Positions 38,556 through 48,597 are shown, counted from the stretch's first letter. The stretch is DNA of 64,000 nt from Trinickia terrae (GCF_005144415.1 NZ_SWJE01000014.1:124001-188000); one strand, 5' to 3'. Program-made: numbers and translations. Notes: a model not told the origin generated them from the sequence alone.

Positions 38556-39683
38556 TCAGTCGGTCACTTCGAATGCCGGGTCCAGTTCGTCGAGCGTGTA
38601 GCGTTCCGTAGAAGCCTGCCCGGCGTGCGCGGCGGCAAACTGCTCCATACGGGCGCGCACGGTCGCGAGATACTCGGCGCGATGCCGCCGCAGCGCGAAG
38701 TCGCGGAAGTTGGCGTGTTCCAGCGTCTGCCACGCGTCGGTCCGGCCGGCGTCGGAATGTCGGCGTGCGGCATCGAGCGCCGCGGTGTCGACCGGCGCCT
38801 GCGCATCGGTCGTCAATTCGTAGCCGTAGCGCCGCATATAGCCGGCGGTGAGCGTCTCGATCACGGCGATCTCGTCTGCCGACAACTGATGCTTGTATTT
38901 GTCGATGTTCGCCGCGATCGGCGCAAAGCAGTTCGACGACCAGAGCGAGGACATCTGCGAGATCTGCCGTGCTTCCTGCGAGCGCGAGACGTCGAGCATC
39001 TGCGGCAGGAACTCGATGCCGAAGAACATGCAGATCCGCCGCAACGTCGCCTCCTGGTCGTGCAGGAAGTCTTCGTAGCGCACCGTCAGCACGCGCTCGG
39101 GATAGCGGGCGACGAGCGCGTCGGCGGCGCGGTGCGCGGCGACCCACGTTTGCGCGTTGAGCAAGGTGTCGAAGTCGTGAATGATCGCCTTGTTCATCGA
39201 CGCGATCTGCGCGCGCGGATCGCGCACCACGTTGAGAAACCGCATCTCGGGGAAGAGGCGCATGAGCTCGTCGCCGTAATGCACGCTGTCGAGCGATTTG
39301 TCCATCGCGACGCTCGCACCGCGCGCTTCGCTTGCGCGCAGGAGCAGCTCCCATACGATGCGATGCACGCTGCGCGGCTCGTGCCGGATCACCTCGAAGA
39401 TCTCGACCGGATCGAATACGATGCCGGGCCATTTCACCATGCTCGCCGCCTGCAATCCGATCACGTCGCAGACCAGACGGAAATACGCGCGGTCGTCGCC
39501 GAGGTCGCCGTAGAGCGGCACGATCGGCATGAAATCGACGATATGCAGCGGGTACGGCGAATAGAACGCGGGATTGAAATTCAGGCGCAGGCGCAGGGCG
39601 TGGCTGCCGCAGCGGCGCAGCGGAATCATCAGTACCGGGCGGGGGCGGCGCGCGGGTGCGTCGGACGGGATGGCGGCGTTCAT
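38556..39683 (-). CDS. PAPS-dependent sulfotransferase
   Basis: 375 residues. The 5'-phosphosulfate loop is PLRRCGSHALRLRL (21-34) and the 3'-phosphate motif is FLNVVRDPRAQIASM (149-163) with Arg154 and Ser162. VRYEDFLHDQEATLRRIC is the typical later block. The acceptor is not predictable: a carbohydrate, lipid or small molecule. No signal peptide, so it acts in the cytoplasm. The ATG overlaps the TGA of the DHH gene (ATGA), and AGGAG precedes it, so the two proteins are coupled in translation. Confidence 0.85.
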   Translation of the reverse strand: MNAAIPSDAPARRPRPVLMIPLRRCGSHALRLRLNFNPAFYSPYPLHIVDFMPIVPLYGDLGDDRAYFRLVCDVIGLQAASMVKWPGIVFDPVEIFEVIRHEPRSVHRIVWELLLRASEARGASVAMDKSLDSVHYGDELMRLFPEMRFLNVVRDPRAQIASMNKAIIHDFDTLLNAQTWVAAHRAADALVARYPERVLTVRYEDFLHDQEATLRRICMFFGIEFLPQMLDVSRSQEARQISQMSSLWSSNCFAPIAANIDKYKHQLSADEIAVIETLTAGYMRRYGYELTTDAQAPVDTAALDAARRHSDAGRTDAWQTLEHANFRDFALRRHRAEYLATVRARMEQFAAAHAGQASTERYTLDELDPAFEVTD

Positions 39684-40735
39684 CGGCGGGTCTCCTGGTC
39701 GTGGGGCGGAGTCGATGGGCGAGGCGCCGGCACGATGCCGCCGCCCGACAGCACGAAATGGCCGGCAAAGGCATCGATGAACGCGCCCAAGGCGTCGGCG
39801 GGCAGCACGTTGATGCCCGCTGCGGCGCGCCTTCCGCCGCCGCTCGCGAAGCGCTCGCACAGCGCGTTGGCCGGATGCGCGTGCGGGTCGCTGGAGCGGA
39901 CGCTGACGCAGCAGGACCCGTCTGCGGCCGCGGTCAGCACCGCGAACGAGGCGCCGAGGTCTTCGGCCGCGAGGCGGTTCGCGAACGTCCCCGATATGCG
40001 CCTCGACCAGCATGTGTCGGGGAGCACGTAGATCGCGCCGCGGTCCCAGGCGCGGTAGGGCGCGAGCGCGGCGACGCACTCGACGTCTTCGCGGTAGCCG
40101 TCCGCGAGCAGCCCGTAGCAGGGCGAGGCGGCGATGAAATCGAGCGGGTCGGCAAAGGTGTGCAGCTCGCGATAGAGCGCATCCGGCGCGACGTGCAGAT
40201 CGGCGACGGCGTCGCCATAGGCGTTGTAGTTGAGCAGCCGGCCGAGCTCGTCGAATGCCGCTGTCTCGCACTCCGGGTAGCCTGCGCTCGCCGCGAGCCG
40301 GCGAGCGCAGGGGCCGAGGTTGTCGCCGAACGCCGCGACGATTGCCCACGGGCGATATCGGCCGCCCAGCTCGCGGTCGACGATGAGGCTCGTGCAGACA
40401 TCCGCCGAGTCGTCCCAGAAGAGCCGCAGCCCGGGATGCGCGAACGCGCGGCTGGCGGAATGATGATCGTAGTAGGCGACGCGCGCGCCGGTTTCGACGA
40501 GGCGCGTCAGGTCGGCAAAGTTCGTGTCGAGCGAGACGTCGAGCACGGTGACGTCGACTCCCGGCTCGCCAGGCACGCGCCGCAGCAGCTCGACGTCGCG
40601 CTTCACGCCGGTGATCAACTGCGCATCGGCCGGATACGCGAGCCTCAGCTGATGCAGGGCGCAGATGCCGTCCGCGTCGCCGTTGAACACGTCGTAGGCG
40701 AGCGGGGCTGCCGGACGCTCATTTCGCGGCAGCAT
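39680..40735 (-). CDS. DHH-family phosphoesterase, possible PAP phosphatase
   Basis: 351 residues. DHH-domain motifs: NGDADGICALHQL (Asp20, Asp22), VLDVSLD (Asp66), YYDHHSAS (Asp90-His91-His92). The C-terminal DHHA1 glycine motif is GGGRRAAAG, with Arg where His is usual. NrnA-type members hydrolyse 3'-phosphoadenosine 5'-phosphate and short RNA. PAP is the by-product of the sulfotransferase encoded next, so PAP removal is the natural inference. The start overlaps the cysC stop by 17 bases. Confidence 0.8.
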   Translation of the reverse strand: MLPRNERPAAPLAYDVFNGDADGICALHQLRLAYPADAQLITGVKRDVELLRRVPGEPGVDVTVLDVSLDTNFADLTRLVETGARVAYYDHHSASRAFAHPGLRLFWDDSADVCTSLIVDRELGGRYRPWAIVAAFGDNLGPCARRLAASAGYPECETAAFDELGRLLNYNAYGDAVADLHVAPDALYRELHTFADPLDFIAASPCYGLLADGYREDVECVAALAPYRAWDRGAIYVLPDTCWSRRISGTFANRLAAEDLGASFAVLTAAADGSCCVSVRSSDPHAHPANALCERFASGGGRRAAAGINVLPADALGAFIDAFAGHFVLSGGGIVPAPRPSTPPHDQETRR

Positions 40736-41438
40736 GGCGCTTGCCTTCGCAACGTTCGCGTTCGATCAGATACGCGTGGAGCTCGGCCGCCGCGCCGCCG
40801 TGCGCCAGTTGCGACGTATCGACGACGACCGACGGCGCAAGCGGCGGTTCGTAAGGCGACGTGACGCCCGTGAAGTGCCGGATCTCTCCCTGCCGCGCTT
40901 TCTTGTAGAGCCCCTTCGGATCGCGCGCTACGCACACCTCGAGCGGCGTGCTCACATGGACTTCGATGAAGCGATCTTCGCCGATGATCCGCTGCGCTGT
41001 GGCCCGGTCTTTGCGATAAGGCGAAATCAGCGAGGCGATGACAATCAGCCCGGCGTCGTTCATCAGGCGCGCGACCTCGCCGGTGCGCCGGATGTTCTCG
41101 CGGCGGTCGTCCTCCGAGAAGCCGAGATCGCAGTTCAGGCCGTAGCGCAGGTTGTCGCCGTCGAGCACGGTGCAGGGACGCCCGTCGGCCCTCAACCGCT
41201 GCTCGAGCTCGAAGGCGATGGTCGACTTGCCGGCGCCGCTCAAGCCAGTGAGCCAGAACGACACCGGAGGATGGCCGAACTGCAGAGGGCGCATCTCGCT
41301 GGCGGGGCCGCCGCCGTGCCAGAACACGTTCGACGGCGCGCCGGGGCGGTGGTGCTCGGCGTCAGGTTTGACGGGCGCGCGCGCCTCATCGCCAGATGGA
41401 ACGACCAAGCCGGGTACGACCTGCACATTGCCACTCAT
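40719..41438 (-). CDS. cysC: Adenylylsulfate kinase (APS kinase)
   Basis: 239 residues. Walker A TGLSGAGKST (64-73), LDGDNLRYGLNCDLGFS, ISPYRKDR, FIEVHVSTPLEVC and DPKGLYKKARQG are CysC signatures. It phosphorylates APS to PAPS. A 55-residue polar extension precedes the kinase core, longer than usual. First gene of the minus-strand sulfation operon, downstream of a strong terminator. The ATG at 41438 is preferred over an in-frame 41471 start. Confidence 0.93.
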   Translation of the reverse strand: MSGNVQVVPGLVVPSGDEARAPVKPDAEHHRPGAPSNVFWHGGGPASEMRPLQFGHPPVSFWLTGLSGAGKSTIAFELEQRLRADGRPCTVLDGDNLRYGLNCDLGFSEDDRRENIRRTGEVARLMNDAGLIVIASLISPYRKDRATAQRIIGEDRFIEVHVSTPLEVCVARDPKGLYKKARQGEIRHFTGVTSPYEPPLAPSVVVDTSQLAHGGAAAELHAYLIERERCEGKRHAAAK

Positions 41439-41569
41439 GAGTTTCCCCTCTCGAGGGTTACAAATTAGCAAGCCAAAGCGAAGTCGGGCCGAGCTCGAAC
41501 TCGGCAGGGTGCGTCTCTATCAGGTCTGGCTTGGCGCCCGCGCGGCGCGCAATCGTTTGCTTCTTTGCG

Positions 41570-41604
41570 AAAAAAAACAGCGCGCCGCTTTCAGGGCGGC
41601 GCGC
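41570..41604 (-). terminator. Intrinsic terminator of the chemoreceptor gene
   Basis: GCGCGCCGC/GCGGCGCGC nine-base stem; on the minus strand TG and eight T follow. It separates the chemoreceptor from cysC. Confidence 0.9.
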
Positions 41605-41610
41605 GTCTCG

Positions 41611-43275
41611 TCAGGCGGCTTCGGCCGTCTCGTAGACGAATTCCTTGCGGCTCGCCGCCGAAGCGTACGCCGGCTTGCGCGCCGCGCCGATCGTCGGCTC
41701 CGGCTGGTTCAGCTTGAAGATGCTGACGGTCTGGACAAGCGCGGCAGCCTGTTCGCGCATCGATTCGGCTGCGGCCGCGGCCTCCTCGACGAGCGAGGCG
41801 TTCTGCTGCGTCACCTGATCCATCTGGGTCAGCGCCTGGTTGATCTGCTCGATGCCTTGGGCCTGCTCGTCGCTCGCGCTCATGATGTCGGTCATGATGA
41901 CCGTCACGCGTTTGACGCTCTCGACGACCTCGCCCATCGTCGCGCCGGCTTCTTCGACCAGACGGTTGCCGGCGTCGACCTGCGCCGCCGAGCCGACGAT
42001 GAGCGCCTTGATTTCCTTGGCCGCGGCCGCCGCCCGCTGCGCGAGGTTGCGCACTTCGCCCGCGACCACGGCGAAGCCGCGGCCCTGCTCGCCGGCGCGC
42101 GCCGCTTCGACCGCCGCGTTGAGCGCGAGGATGTTGGTCTGGAAGGCGATGCCGTCGATGACGCCGATGATCTCGACGATCTTGCTCGACGCGTCGCTGA
42201 TCGCGCCCATCGTCTGCACGACGCCCGACACCACCGTGCCGGCGCGCTCGGACACCTGCGACGCCGACAGCGCGAGCTCATTTGCCTGGCGCGCGTGCTC
42301 GGAGTTGCGCTTGACGGTGGCGGTCAGCTCCTCCATCGACGCCGCGGTTTCTTCGAGCGACGCTGCCTGCTCTTCAGTCCGCGACGACAGATCGAGATTG
42401 CCGGTTGCGATCTGGCTGGCGGCCGAGGCGATCGTGCTGGTGCTCGTGTGGACCTGGCTGACGATCGCTACGAGACTGTCGCGCATCGTCTTCATCGCAT
42501 GCATGAGGCTCGAGGTGTCGCCGTCCTTCGAGATCACGTCGACGGTCAGGTCGCCTCGCGCGACGCTGGCTGCCGCGTCGACCGCATCGCCGGGCTCGCC
42601 GCCGAGCTGCTTGAGCAAGCCGCGCGTGATGACTGTCGCCGATACGATGCTCGTCAGCAGCGCCAGCGACGCGATCACGAGGATCAACGTGCGGCTGCTC
42701 CGGTACGAGGCTTTTGCGGCGGTGGTTTCCTCGTCGTTCTGCCGATGCTCGAGATCGCGCAGCTGACGCACGAAGCCCCACCATTTCGCTTGCACCGGGC
42801 GCAATTCGAAGCGCAACAGGTGGTAGGCCTCGTCTTTCTGGCCGGCCAGCACCATTTCGCGCGCCTTCTGCATGAGCGGCTGGGCCTGCTCGCCTTGCTG
42901 CCTGATCTGCTCGAGCAGCGCTGTTTCTTCCGGAGTCGTGCCCGGCAGCGCGAACATCGTGGCGAGCTTCGCCCGGGCTTCTTCATACGCAGCGGCTTCT
43001 TCGTCGAAGCGCTTGGCTTCGATAGCGATCTGGTCCTGCTGGTCGGCCTGGAGCAGGATCAGGTTGCGCAGCGCGAGCGCGCGATTCGAAATGGTCTGGT
43101 CGAGGCGGTTCGCCAGCGCGGCTTCGACGGAGTTGACGTCGGTAATGTCGACCATCGATGCCTCGAGCTCCGACATGCGATACAAGCCGAATAGTGTGAC
43201 GAATACCAGCAGCAATGAAACCAGCGCGAAACCGGTTCCAAGACGGATGGCAACCTTCATGTGAGAGAAGTTCAT
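41611..43275 (-). CDS. Methyl-accepting chemotaxis protein
   Basis: 554 residues. TM1 near residues 10-35 ([17 protein letters not shown]), a four-helix periplasmic domain of about 160 residues, TM2 ([20 protein letters not shown]), HAMP, then the signalling domain with hairpin [20 protein letters not shown] and methylation helices. A C-terminal hydrophobic/aromatic CheR-docking pentapeptide is not evident; the tail ends [11 protein letters not shown]. Ligand unknown. The start may be 43275 or 43260; both lack a strong ribosome-binding site. Confidence 0.93.
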   Translation of the reverse strand: MNFSHMKVAIRLGTGFALVSLLLVFVTLFGLYRMSELEASMVDITDVNSVEAALANRLDQTISNRALALRNLILLQADQQDQIAIEAKRFDEEAAAYEEARAKLATMFALPGTTPEETALLEQIRQQGEQAQPLMQKAREMVLAGQKDEAYHLLRFELRPVQAKWWGFVRQLRDLEHRQNDEETTAAKASYRSSRTLILVIASLALLTSIVSATVITRGLLKQLGGEPGDAVDAAASVARGDLTVDVISKDGDTSSLMHAMKTMRDSLVAIVSQVHTSTSTIASAASQIATGNLDLSSRTEEQAASLEETAASMEELTATVKRNSEHARQANELALSASQVSERAGTVVSGVVQTMGAISDASSKIVEIIGVIDGIAFQTNILALNAAVEAARAGEQGRGFAVVAGEVRNLAQRAAAAAKEIKALIVGSAAQVDAGNRLVEEAGATMGEVVESVKRVTVIMTDIMSASDEQAQGIEQINQALTQMDQVTQQNASLVEEAAAAAESMREQAAALVQTVSIFKLNQPEPTIGAARKPAYASAASRKEFVYETAEAA

Positions 43276-43375
43276 GGCCCTGGCGCCTTTTAAAAAGGAC
43301 ACGCTTCCACCGGGAACGTGTCAGTTTCTATGAGTGCGTAAACGGCGGCCTGAAGGGGATTCTAAAGCGTTAAGT

Positions 43376-43390
43376 CAGACAAATTGTCTG
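43376..43390. promoter_or_regulatory. 15-bp palindrome upstream of the chemoreceptor gene
   Basis: CAGACAA-A-TTGTCTG is a perfect dyad about 100 bases upstream of the start codon in an AT-rich stretch. Candidate operator. Nothing else is recognised in 43276-43603. Confidence 0.4.
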
Positions 43391-43603
43391 TTATTACGAC
43401 ATTCTCTTAAGTGAATTTTTAACTGAGTGGGTGAAACCGGTTCCGTAGGAAGAAGGGAAGGCGCGTGTAGGGGAAACCTGTCAAGCGGGCTGGCGGTGGG
43501 GGATGACAGGAAGTGCGTCAGGCAGTTGGGGCTATCGGCTGACGTATTTTGCGGGTGCGAGTGGTGAATCGCTGTTACGTGCTCGCTGTGCGTCGCGCAA
43601 AGC

Positions 43604-43632
43604 AAAAAGGCTTGCACGAACGTGCAAGCCTT
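43604..43632 (-). terminator. Intrinsic terminator of tRNA-Lys
   Basis: AAGGCTTGCACG/CGTGCAAGCCTT, a 12-bp stem with a two-base gap, giving a T run on the minus strand. It lies nine bases beyond the tRNA 3' end. Confidence 0.88.
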
Positions 43633-43641
43633 CGAATTTCT

Positions 43642-43717
43642 TGGTGGGGCGTGAGTGACTCGAACACTCGACCTACGGATTAAGAGTCCGCTGCTCTACC
43701 AACTGAGCTAACGCCCC
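43642..43717 (-). tRNA. tRNA-Lys (anticodon CTT)
   Basis: 76 bases with encoded CCA. Acceptor GGGGCGT/ACGCCCC, D-loop AGCTCAGTTGGTAGAGC, anticodon loop CTCTTAA (CTT), T-loop GTTCGAGT. All stems pair. A CATAAT element (43730-43735, minus strand) may be its -10 box. Confidence 0.97.
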
Positions 43718-43927
43718 AACAGACTGCGAATTATGCAGGACTTTTTGAGCCTTGCCTAGCCCCTTTCGTCATTTTCTTAAAAAATGTGTAGACCAGTTGC
43801 CGGTGCCGACGCAAGGCACTCGTCGACGACCCGAGCGCCCCCTCTTTGGTGCACGTTCCGCGGTCCCGGTATGATGACGCCACCGTCAGGCTGCGCGATC
43901 GTCGCTAGGCCGGCCCGGAGACAAATC

Positions 43928-44332
43928 ATGGACGAAACCGAGGTTCTCGAGTTGCTCGACCGCGTGCTGGCGCCATGGGTGCGCACGCTCGGGCTAAAGC
44001 CGGTGTCCGTCACGGAGGAAGGCGCGACGCTGCGCTTGCCGTTTTCGGGTGAGCTGCGGCATTCTGGCGGCGTCATCTGCGGGCAGGTCTTCATGGCGGC
44101 GGCGGATACGGCGATGGTGGTCGCGATCTCGGCCGCGCTCGGCGGCTTCAAGCCGATGACGACCGTTTCGCAGAACATCAGCTTCATGCGCGCGGTCCGC
44201 AAGGGCGACGTGCTCGTGGCGGCGCGCGTGCTGCGCCTGGGCCGCAATCTCGTGTTCGGTGAAATCGAGCTGACCGACGAAGACGGCAAGACGGCCTGCC
44301 ACGCCACGACCACCTACACGCTTTTCGACTAA
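43928..44332 (+). CDS. PaaI-type hotdog thioesterase
   Basis: 134 residues, a single hotdog fold: LRLPFSGELRHSGGVICGQVFMAAADTAM (quoted in part: LRHSGGVICGQVFMAAADT), with the Gly-Gly turn before the central helix and Asp near its end, then TTVSQNISFMRAVRKGD. It probably hydrolyses an acyl-CoA; substrate unknown. GGAGA precedes the ATG at 43928. The patatin gene starts four bases after the stop. Confidence 0.85.
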   Translation: MDETEVLELLDRVLAPWVRTLGLKPVSVTEEGATLRLPFSGELRHSGGVICGQVFMAAADTAMVVAISAALGGFKPMTTVSQNISFMRAVRKGDVLVAARVLRLGRNLVFGEIELTDEDGKTACHATTTYTLFD

Positions 44333-44336
44333 GAAC

Positions 44337-45206
44337 ATGTTCGATCAGGTCGTATTCGCGGGGGGCGGCAATCGCTGCTGGTGGCAGGCCGGCTTCTGGG
44401 ACGTGGTGCAACCGGAGATCGGTCTTGCGCCTCGCGTGATCACGGCGATCTCGGCGGGTGCCGCCACCGCCTGCATGCTCTATACGCGCGACGCCGAGTG
44501 GGTCATGCGCTATTACGAAGACGCGCTGCGGCACAACACGAAGAACGCCTACTGGGGAAACCTCCTGCACCCAGGCAAGTCCGTGTTTCCGCACTATCGG
44601 ATCTACCGGCAGGCACTGCTCGACATCTACGGCGAGCCGTTCGCGAAGCTCGCCGATGCGCCGGAGATTCGCGTCGGCGTCTCGCATGTGCCGCGCTGGC
44701 TCGGCGCGCGCAGCGCGGTGGCCGCCGGCCTCGTCGCTTACAACATCGAAAAGCACGTGCGCAAGACGCTGCATCCGACGCTCGGCCGCTCGCTCGGCTT
44801 TCGTCCGGAGTTCGTGCGCGTGCAGGATTGCGCGCGAGTCGAGGATCTCGCCGACCTGATTCTGCAGTCGTCGTGCACGCCGCCGTTCACGCCGGTTTTG
44901 CGGCGCGGCGGCCGTCCGGTGCTCGACGGCGGGATGGTCGACAACGTGCCCGTCGGCGCGCTCGACGCGTCGCCGGGGCGCGTGCTGGTGATGGTGACGC
45001 GGCTCTATCCGCGGCCCCAGACCTTCGCGCTCGCGCATGGCGAGCAGCAGCGCATCTATGTGCAGCCGTCGCGCAAGGTGCCGATTTCGAGCTGGGACTA
45101 CACGAGCCCAGCGCAGATGCGTCCGGCGTACGATCTCGGCCGCGCCGACGGCGAGCGGTTTTTGCAACGCTTGCCGGCAATGCTGGAGGTTGCGGCGCAC
45201 GCTTGA
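44337..45206 (+). CDS. Patatin-like phospholipase
   Basis: 289 residues. Oxyanion motif GGGNR (9-13), nucleophile Ser39 in AISAGA (the first Gly of GxSxG is Ala), and catalytic Asp197 in LDGGMVDNVP. No signal peptide. It likely deacylates membrane lipids or acyl esters; pairing with a thioesterase suggests joint handling of acyl groups. Begins four bases after the thioesterase stop. Confidence 0.88.
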   Translation: MFDQVVFAGGGNRCWWQAGFWDVVQPEIGLAPRVITAISAGAATACMLYTRDAEWVMRYYEDALRHNTKNAYWGNLLHPGKSVFPHYRIYRQALLDIYGEPFAKLADAPEIRVGVSHVPRWLGARSAVAAGLVAYNIEKHVRKTLHPTLGRSLGFRPEFVRVQDCARVEDLADLILQSSCTPPFTPVLRRGGRPVLDGGMVDNVPVGALDASPGRVLVMVTRLYPRPQTFALAHGEQQRIYVQPSRKVPISSWDYTSPAQMRPAYDLGRADGERFLQRLPAMLEVAAHA

Positions 45207-45260
45207 TACCTGCCGCGTCGCACGCACGCCGGTCAGCAAAAAATTCGCAAGAAACCCGCA

Positions 45261-45303
45261 AAGAAATAAAGCGGCGCCGAGCGCTGCCCGCGCCCGGCGC
45301 CGC
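45261..45303 (-). terminator. Terminator for the 2-hydroxyacid dehydrogenase gene
   Basis: GCGGCGCCG/CGGCGCCGC nine-base stem with a 15-base loop, followed on the minus strand by TTTATTTC. Confidence 0.65.
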
Positions 45304-45335
45304 CGTCACCTGCTCGATCGGCTTTGAACTGGTAG

Positions 45336-46370
45336 TCAGTCGCGCTCGCGCTGCCGGTTGTGGCGGCGCGCGCCCGAGATCGCTTCCGGATTCGCGACGC
45401 TCGACGTATCGCCGCGATCGAACGCGAGGATGTTGTTGAACGCCGCTCTGAAGTACAGCTCGTAGCTCTCGCGCTCGACATAGCCGATATGCGGCGTGCA
45501 GATCACGTTCTCGAGCCGCAGCAAGCCATAGCCTTGCAGGATCGGCTCGCTTTCGTAGACGTCGACGGCGACCATCCCCGGCCGGTTGCGCGCGAGCGCG
45601 GCGGAGAGCGCGCCCTCTTCGAACAGTTCGGCGCGGCTCGTGTTGACGAGCAGCGACGTGGGCTTCATCCGCAGCAGGTCGTCGAGCTTGACGATGCCGC
45701 GCGTGTCGTCGTGCAGGCGCAGATGCAGCGTCAGCACGTCGCTCTGCTCGAAGAACGCTTCGCGGCTCTCGGCGACGTCGTAGCCATCGGCCTTCGCCGC
45801 TTCGAGCGAATGCTCGCGGCCCCAGATCATCACCTTCATGCCGAAGGCCTTGCCGTAACCGGCGACGAGCCGGCCGATCTTGCCGTAGCCCCAGATGCCG
45901 AGCGTCTGTCCGCGCAGCACCTGGCCGAGCCCGAAGTTCGGCGGCAGCGCGGACGTCTTCAGTCCCGACTGCTGCCAGGCGCCTTGCTTAAGGTTTGCCA
46001 CGTATTGCGGAATGCGCCGCTGTGCGGCCATGATAAGCGCCCAGGTCAGTTCGGCCGGCGCGACCGGCGAGCCGACGCCTTCGAGCACCGCGATGTTGCG
46101 CTCGGTACAGGCCTCGAGATCGATATGGCCCGCGACTTTTCCGGTCTGGCTGATCATGCGCAGATGCGGACACTTGTCCAGCAGTTGCGAGGTGATGCGT
46201 GTGCGCTCGCGAATCAGCACGAGCGCGTCGACTTCGGCGAGGCGGCTCGCCAACTGACCGAGGCCGCGCACCGTGTTGTTGAATACTTTGACTTCGTGGT
46301 CCGCAAGCAATTGAAAGCAATCGAGCTTGCGTACCGCGTCCTGGTAGTCGTCGAGAATGGCAATCTTCAT
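45336..46370 (-). CDS. D-isomer-specific 2-hydroxyacid dehydrogenase
   Basis: 344 residues. NAD motif TLGIWGYGKIGRLVAGYG, catalytic Arg in LLVNTSRAELFEEGAL, Glu in VDVYESEP and His in CTPHIGYVERESY. The N-terminal MKIAILDDYQDAV fits the uncharacterised branch near phosphoglycerate dehydrogenase. Substrate unknown. The ATG at 46370 lacks a clear ribosome-binding site. Confidence 0.88.
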   Translation of the reverse strand: MKIAILDDYQDAVRKLDCFQLLADHEVKVFNNTVRGLGQLASRLAEVDALVLIRERTRITSQLLDKCPHLRMISQTGKVAGHIDLEACTERNIAVLEGVGSPVAPAELTWALIMAAQRRIPQYVANLKQGAWQQSGLKTSALPPNFGLGQVLRGQTLGIWGYGKIGRLVAGYGKAFGMKVMIWGREHSLEAAKADGYDVAESREAFFEQSDVLTLHLRLHDDTRGIVKLDDLLRMKPTSLLVNTSRAELFEEGALSAALARNRPGMVAVDVYESEPILQGYGLLRLENVICTPHIGYVERESYELYFRAAFNNILAFDRGDTSSVANPEAISGARRHNRQRERD

Positions 46371-46715
46371 AAGCAGGTATGTTTTGCGGCGCACGATGTG
46401 CGCAATGAACGGAGTGATATCCTTGACGCTCCAACCTGTGGTGTGAAGCACAAGCTGGCATGAGCGATGCGACGCCAGTCATCACGATGCTCATTACTGT
46501 GGATAGACAGGACTCTCACTTTTTAACAGCTTGTCGCGTGAAGATGCAAGCCGTGACAAACAAAGGCTGCCGCCGGCAAGCTGAATGGCTCCTGACGTCA
46601 TGCAACTCAGCGCGCACAGGGGTTTCCCCGATACCGTGCGAACGCGCCTCTCGCCTGCAGCGTCAGCGAGCGCCTACCGTTTCCCTTTTCACAATCACAA
46701 AACGGAGACAGCTCG
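46371..46715. other. 345-base divergent spacer between dehydrogenase and pckG
   Basis: No supported gene. TGTGGATAG (46498-46506) is one base from an inverted DnaA box. The last 30 bases carry ACGGAGAC before pckG. No clear promoter was found. Confidence 0.4.
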
Positions 46716-48572
46716 ATGAATCATCCCGCCTTCGGAGGCCAAGTCACACTTGAAGCCCCTGCCTACATCAAGCATCGCCGGCTGATCGACTGGGTTCAGC
46801 ACGTCGCCGCGCTGACGAAGCCCGAGCGCATCGTCTGGTGCGACGGCTCGCAGGAGGAATACGACCGCCTGTGCGCCCAGATGGTTGCCGCCGGCACGCT
46901 GAAAAAGCTCAATCAGGCGTTGCGGCCCAACTCGTATCTCGCCTGCTCCGATCCTTCGGATGTGGCGCGTGTCGAAGATCGCACGTTCATCTGCGCGAAG
47001 CATCGCGAGGACGCGGGGCCGACCAACAACTGGATCGAGCCTGCTGAAATGCGTGCGACGCTCGACGGTCTCTTCGACGGTTCGATGCGCGGCCGCACGA
47101 TGTATGTCGTGCCGTTCTCGATGGGGCCGCTCGGCTCGCCGATCGCGCACATCGGCGTCGAGCTGACCGACAGCCCCTACGTCGTGACCAACATGCGGAT
47201 CATGACGCGCATGGGCCGCAAGGTGTACGACGTGCTGGGCGAAGACGGCGAGTTCGTGCCGTGCGTGCATTCGGTCGGCGCGCCGCTCGCCGCGGGCCAG
47301 GCCGATGTCAGCTGGCCGTGCAATCCCACCAAGTACATCGTTCATTTCCCCGAATCGCGCGAAATCTGGAGCTTCGGCTCGGGCTACGGCGGCAACGCGC
47401 TGCTCGGCAAGAAATGTTTCGCGCTGCGCATTGCGTCGACGATGGGCCGCGCCGAAGGCTGGCTCGCCGAGCACATGCTGATTCTCGGCGTCACGTCGCC
47501 GGAGGGGCGCAAGTATCACGTCGCGGCGGCGTTCCCGTCGGCCTGCGGCAAGACCAACTTCGCGATGCTGATTCCGCCGGCGGGCATGAGCGGCTGGTCG
47601 ATCTCGACGATCGGCGACGACATCGCGTGGATCAAGCCCGGCAAGGACGGCCGTCTCTACGCGATCAATCCGGAGGCCGGCTACTTCGGCGTCGCGCCGG
47701 GCACGAGCGAGAAGACCAACTACAACGCGATGGCGACGCTCAAGGAGAACGTGATCTTCACGAACGTCGCGCTGACCGACGACGGCGACGTCTGGTGGGA
47801 AGGCATGACCGACGCGCCGCCCGCGCACCTGATCGACTGGCAGGGCCAGGACTGGACACCCGCGATCGCGAAGGAGACCGGCCGCAAGGCGGCGCATCCG
47901 AACGCGCGCTTCACGGCGCCGGCGTCGCAATGTCCGTCGATTGACGTCGACTGGGAGAACCCCGCGGGCGTCGCGATCGACGCCTTCATCTTCGGCGGCC
48001 GCCGCTCCACGACCGTGCCGCTCGTGACGGAGGCGCGCAACTGGGTCGAAGGCGTCTACATGGCCGCGACGATGGGCTCGGAGACGACGGCCGCGGCGGT
48101 CGGCCAGCAGGGCGTCGTGCGCCGCGACCCGTTCGCGATGCTGCCGTTCTGCGGCTACAACATGAGCGATTACTTCGGCCATTGGCTTGCCGTCGGCGAC
48201 AAGCTCGAGGCGCTCGGCGCCAAGCTGCCGAAGATCTTCTGCGTGAACTGGTTCCGCAAGGGCGCGGACGGCAAGTTCGTCTGGCCCGGTTTCGGCGAGA
48301 ACATGCGCGTGCTGCGCTGGATGATCGGGCGCGTCGAGGCGCGCGCGGTGGGCGTCGACCACGCGTTCGGCGTGTCGCCGCGCTACGAGGACATCGATTG
48401 GCAAGGGCTCGACTTCACACGTGAGCAGTTCGAGGAAGTCATCTCGGTCGACGATGCTGCGTGGCGCAAAGAGCTGGTGCTGCATGGGGAGCTGTTCGAG
48501 ACCTTGCGCCATCGGTTGCCGGACGCGCTGACGCAAACCAAGACGGCATTCGAAGGGCGCTTGCGCGCATAG
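46716..48572 (+). CDS. pckG: GTP-dependent phosphoenolpyruvate carboxykinase
   Basis: 618 residues, the GTP-type length. [18 protein letters not shown] is the P-loop with the reactive cysteine; [32 protein letters not shown] and [14 protein letters not shown] are PckG signatures. It converts oxaloacetate to PEP for gluconeogenesis. GGAGA precedes the ATG. Confidence 0.97.
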   Translation: MNHPAFGGQVTLEAPAYIKHRRLIDWVQHVAALTKPERIVWCDGSQEEYDRLCAQMVAAGTLKKLNQALRPNSYLACSDPSDVARVEDRTFICAKHREDAGPTNNWIEPAEMRATLDGLFDGSMRGRTMYVVPFSMGPLGSPIAHIGVELTDSPYVVTNMRIMTRMGRKVYDVLGEDGEFVPCVHSVGAPLAAGQADVSWPCNPTKYIVHFPESREIWSFGSGYGGNALLGKKCFALRIASTMGRAEGWLAEHMLILGVTSPEGRKYHVAAAFPSACGKTNFAMLIPPAGMSGWSISTIGDDIAWIKPGKDGRLYAINPEAGYFGVAPGTSEKTNYNAMATLKENVIFTNVALTDDGDVWWEGMTDAPPAHLIDWQGQDWTPAIAKETGRKAAHPNARFTAPASQCPSIDVDWENPAGVAIDAFIFGGRRSTTVPLVTEARNWVEGVYMAATMGSETTAAAVGQQGVVRRDPFAMLPFCGYNMSDYFGHWLAVGDKLEALGAKLPKIFCVNWFRKGADGKFVWPGFGENMRVLRWMIGRVEARAVGVDHAFGVSPRYEDIDWQGLDFTREQFEEVISVDDAAWRKELVLHGELFETLRHRLPDALTQTKTAFEGRLRA

Positions 48573-48597
48573 GTTGGGAAGTCTTTGCTTCGCCGGG

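Noticed and set aside
38548-39774. Overlapping minus-strand frame beside the sulfotransferase gene
   Set aside because: No motifs; the alternative frame contains clear PAPS-binding signatures and proper starts.
46498-46506. DnaA box upstream of pckG
   Set aside because: Single site with one mismatch and no second box nearby; kept only as a note in the spacer entry.
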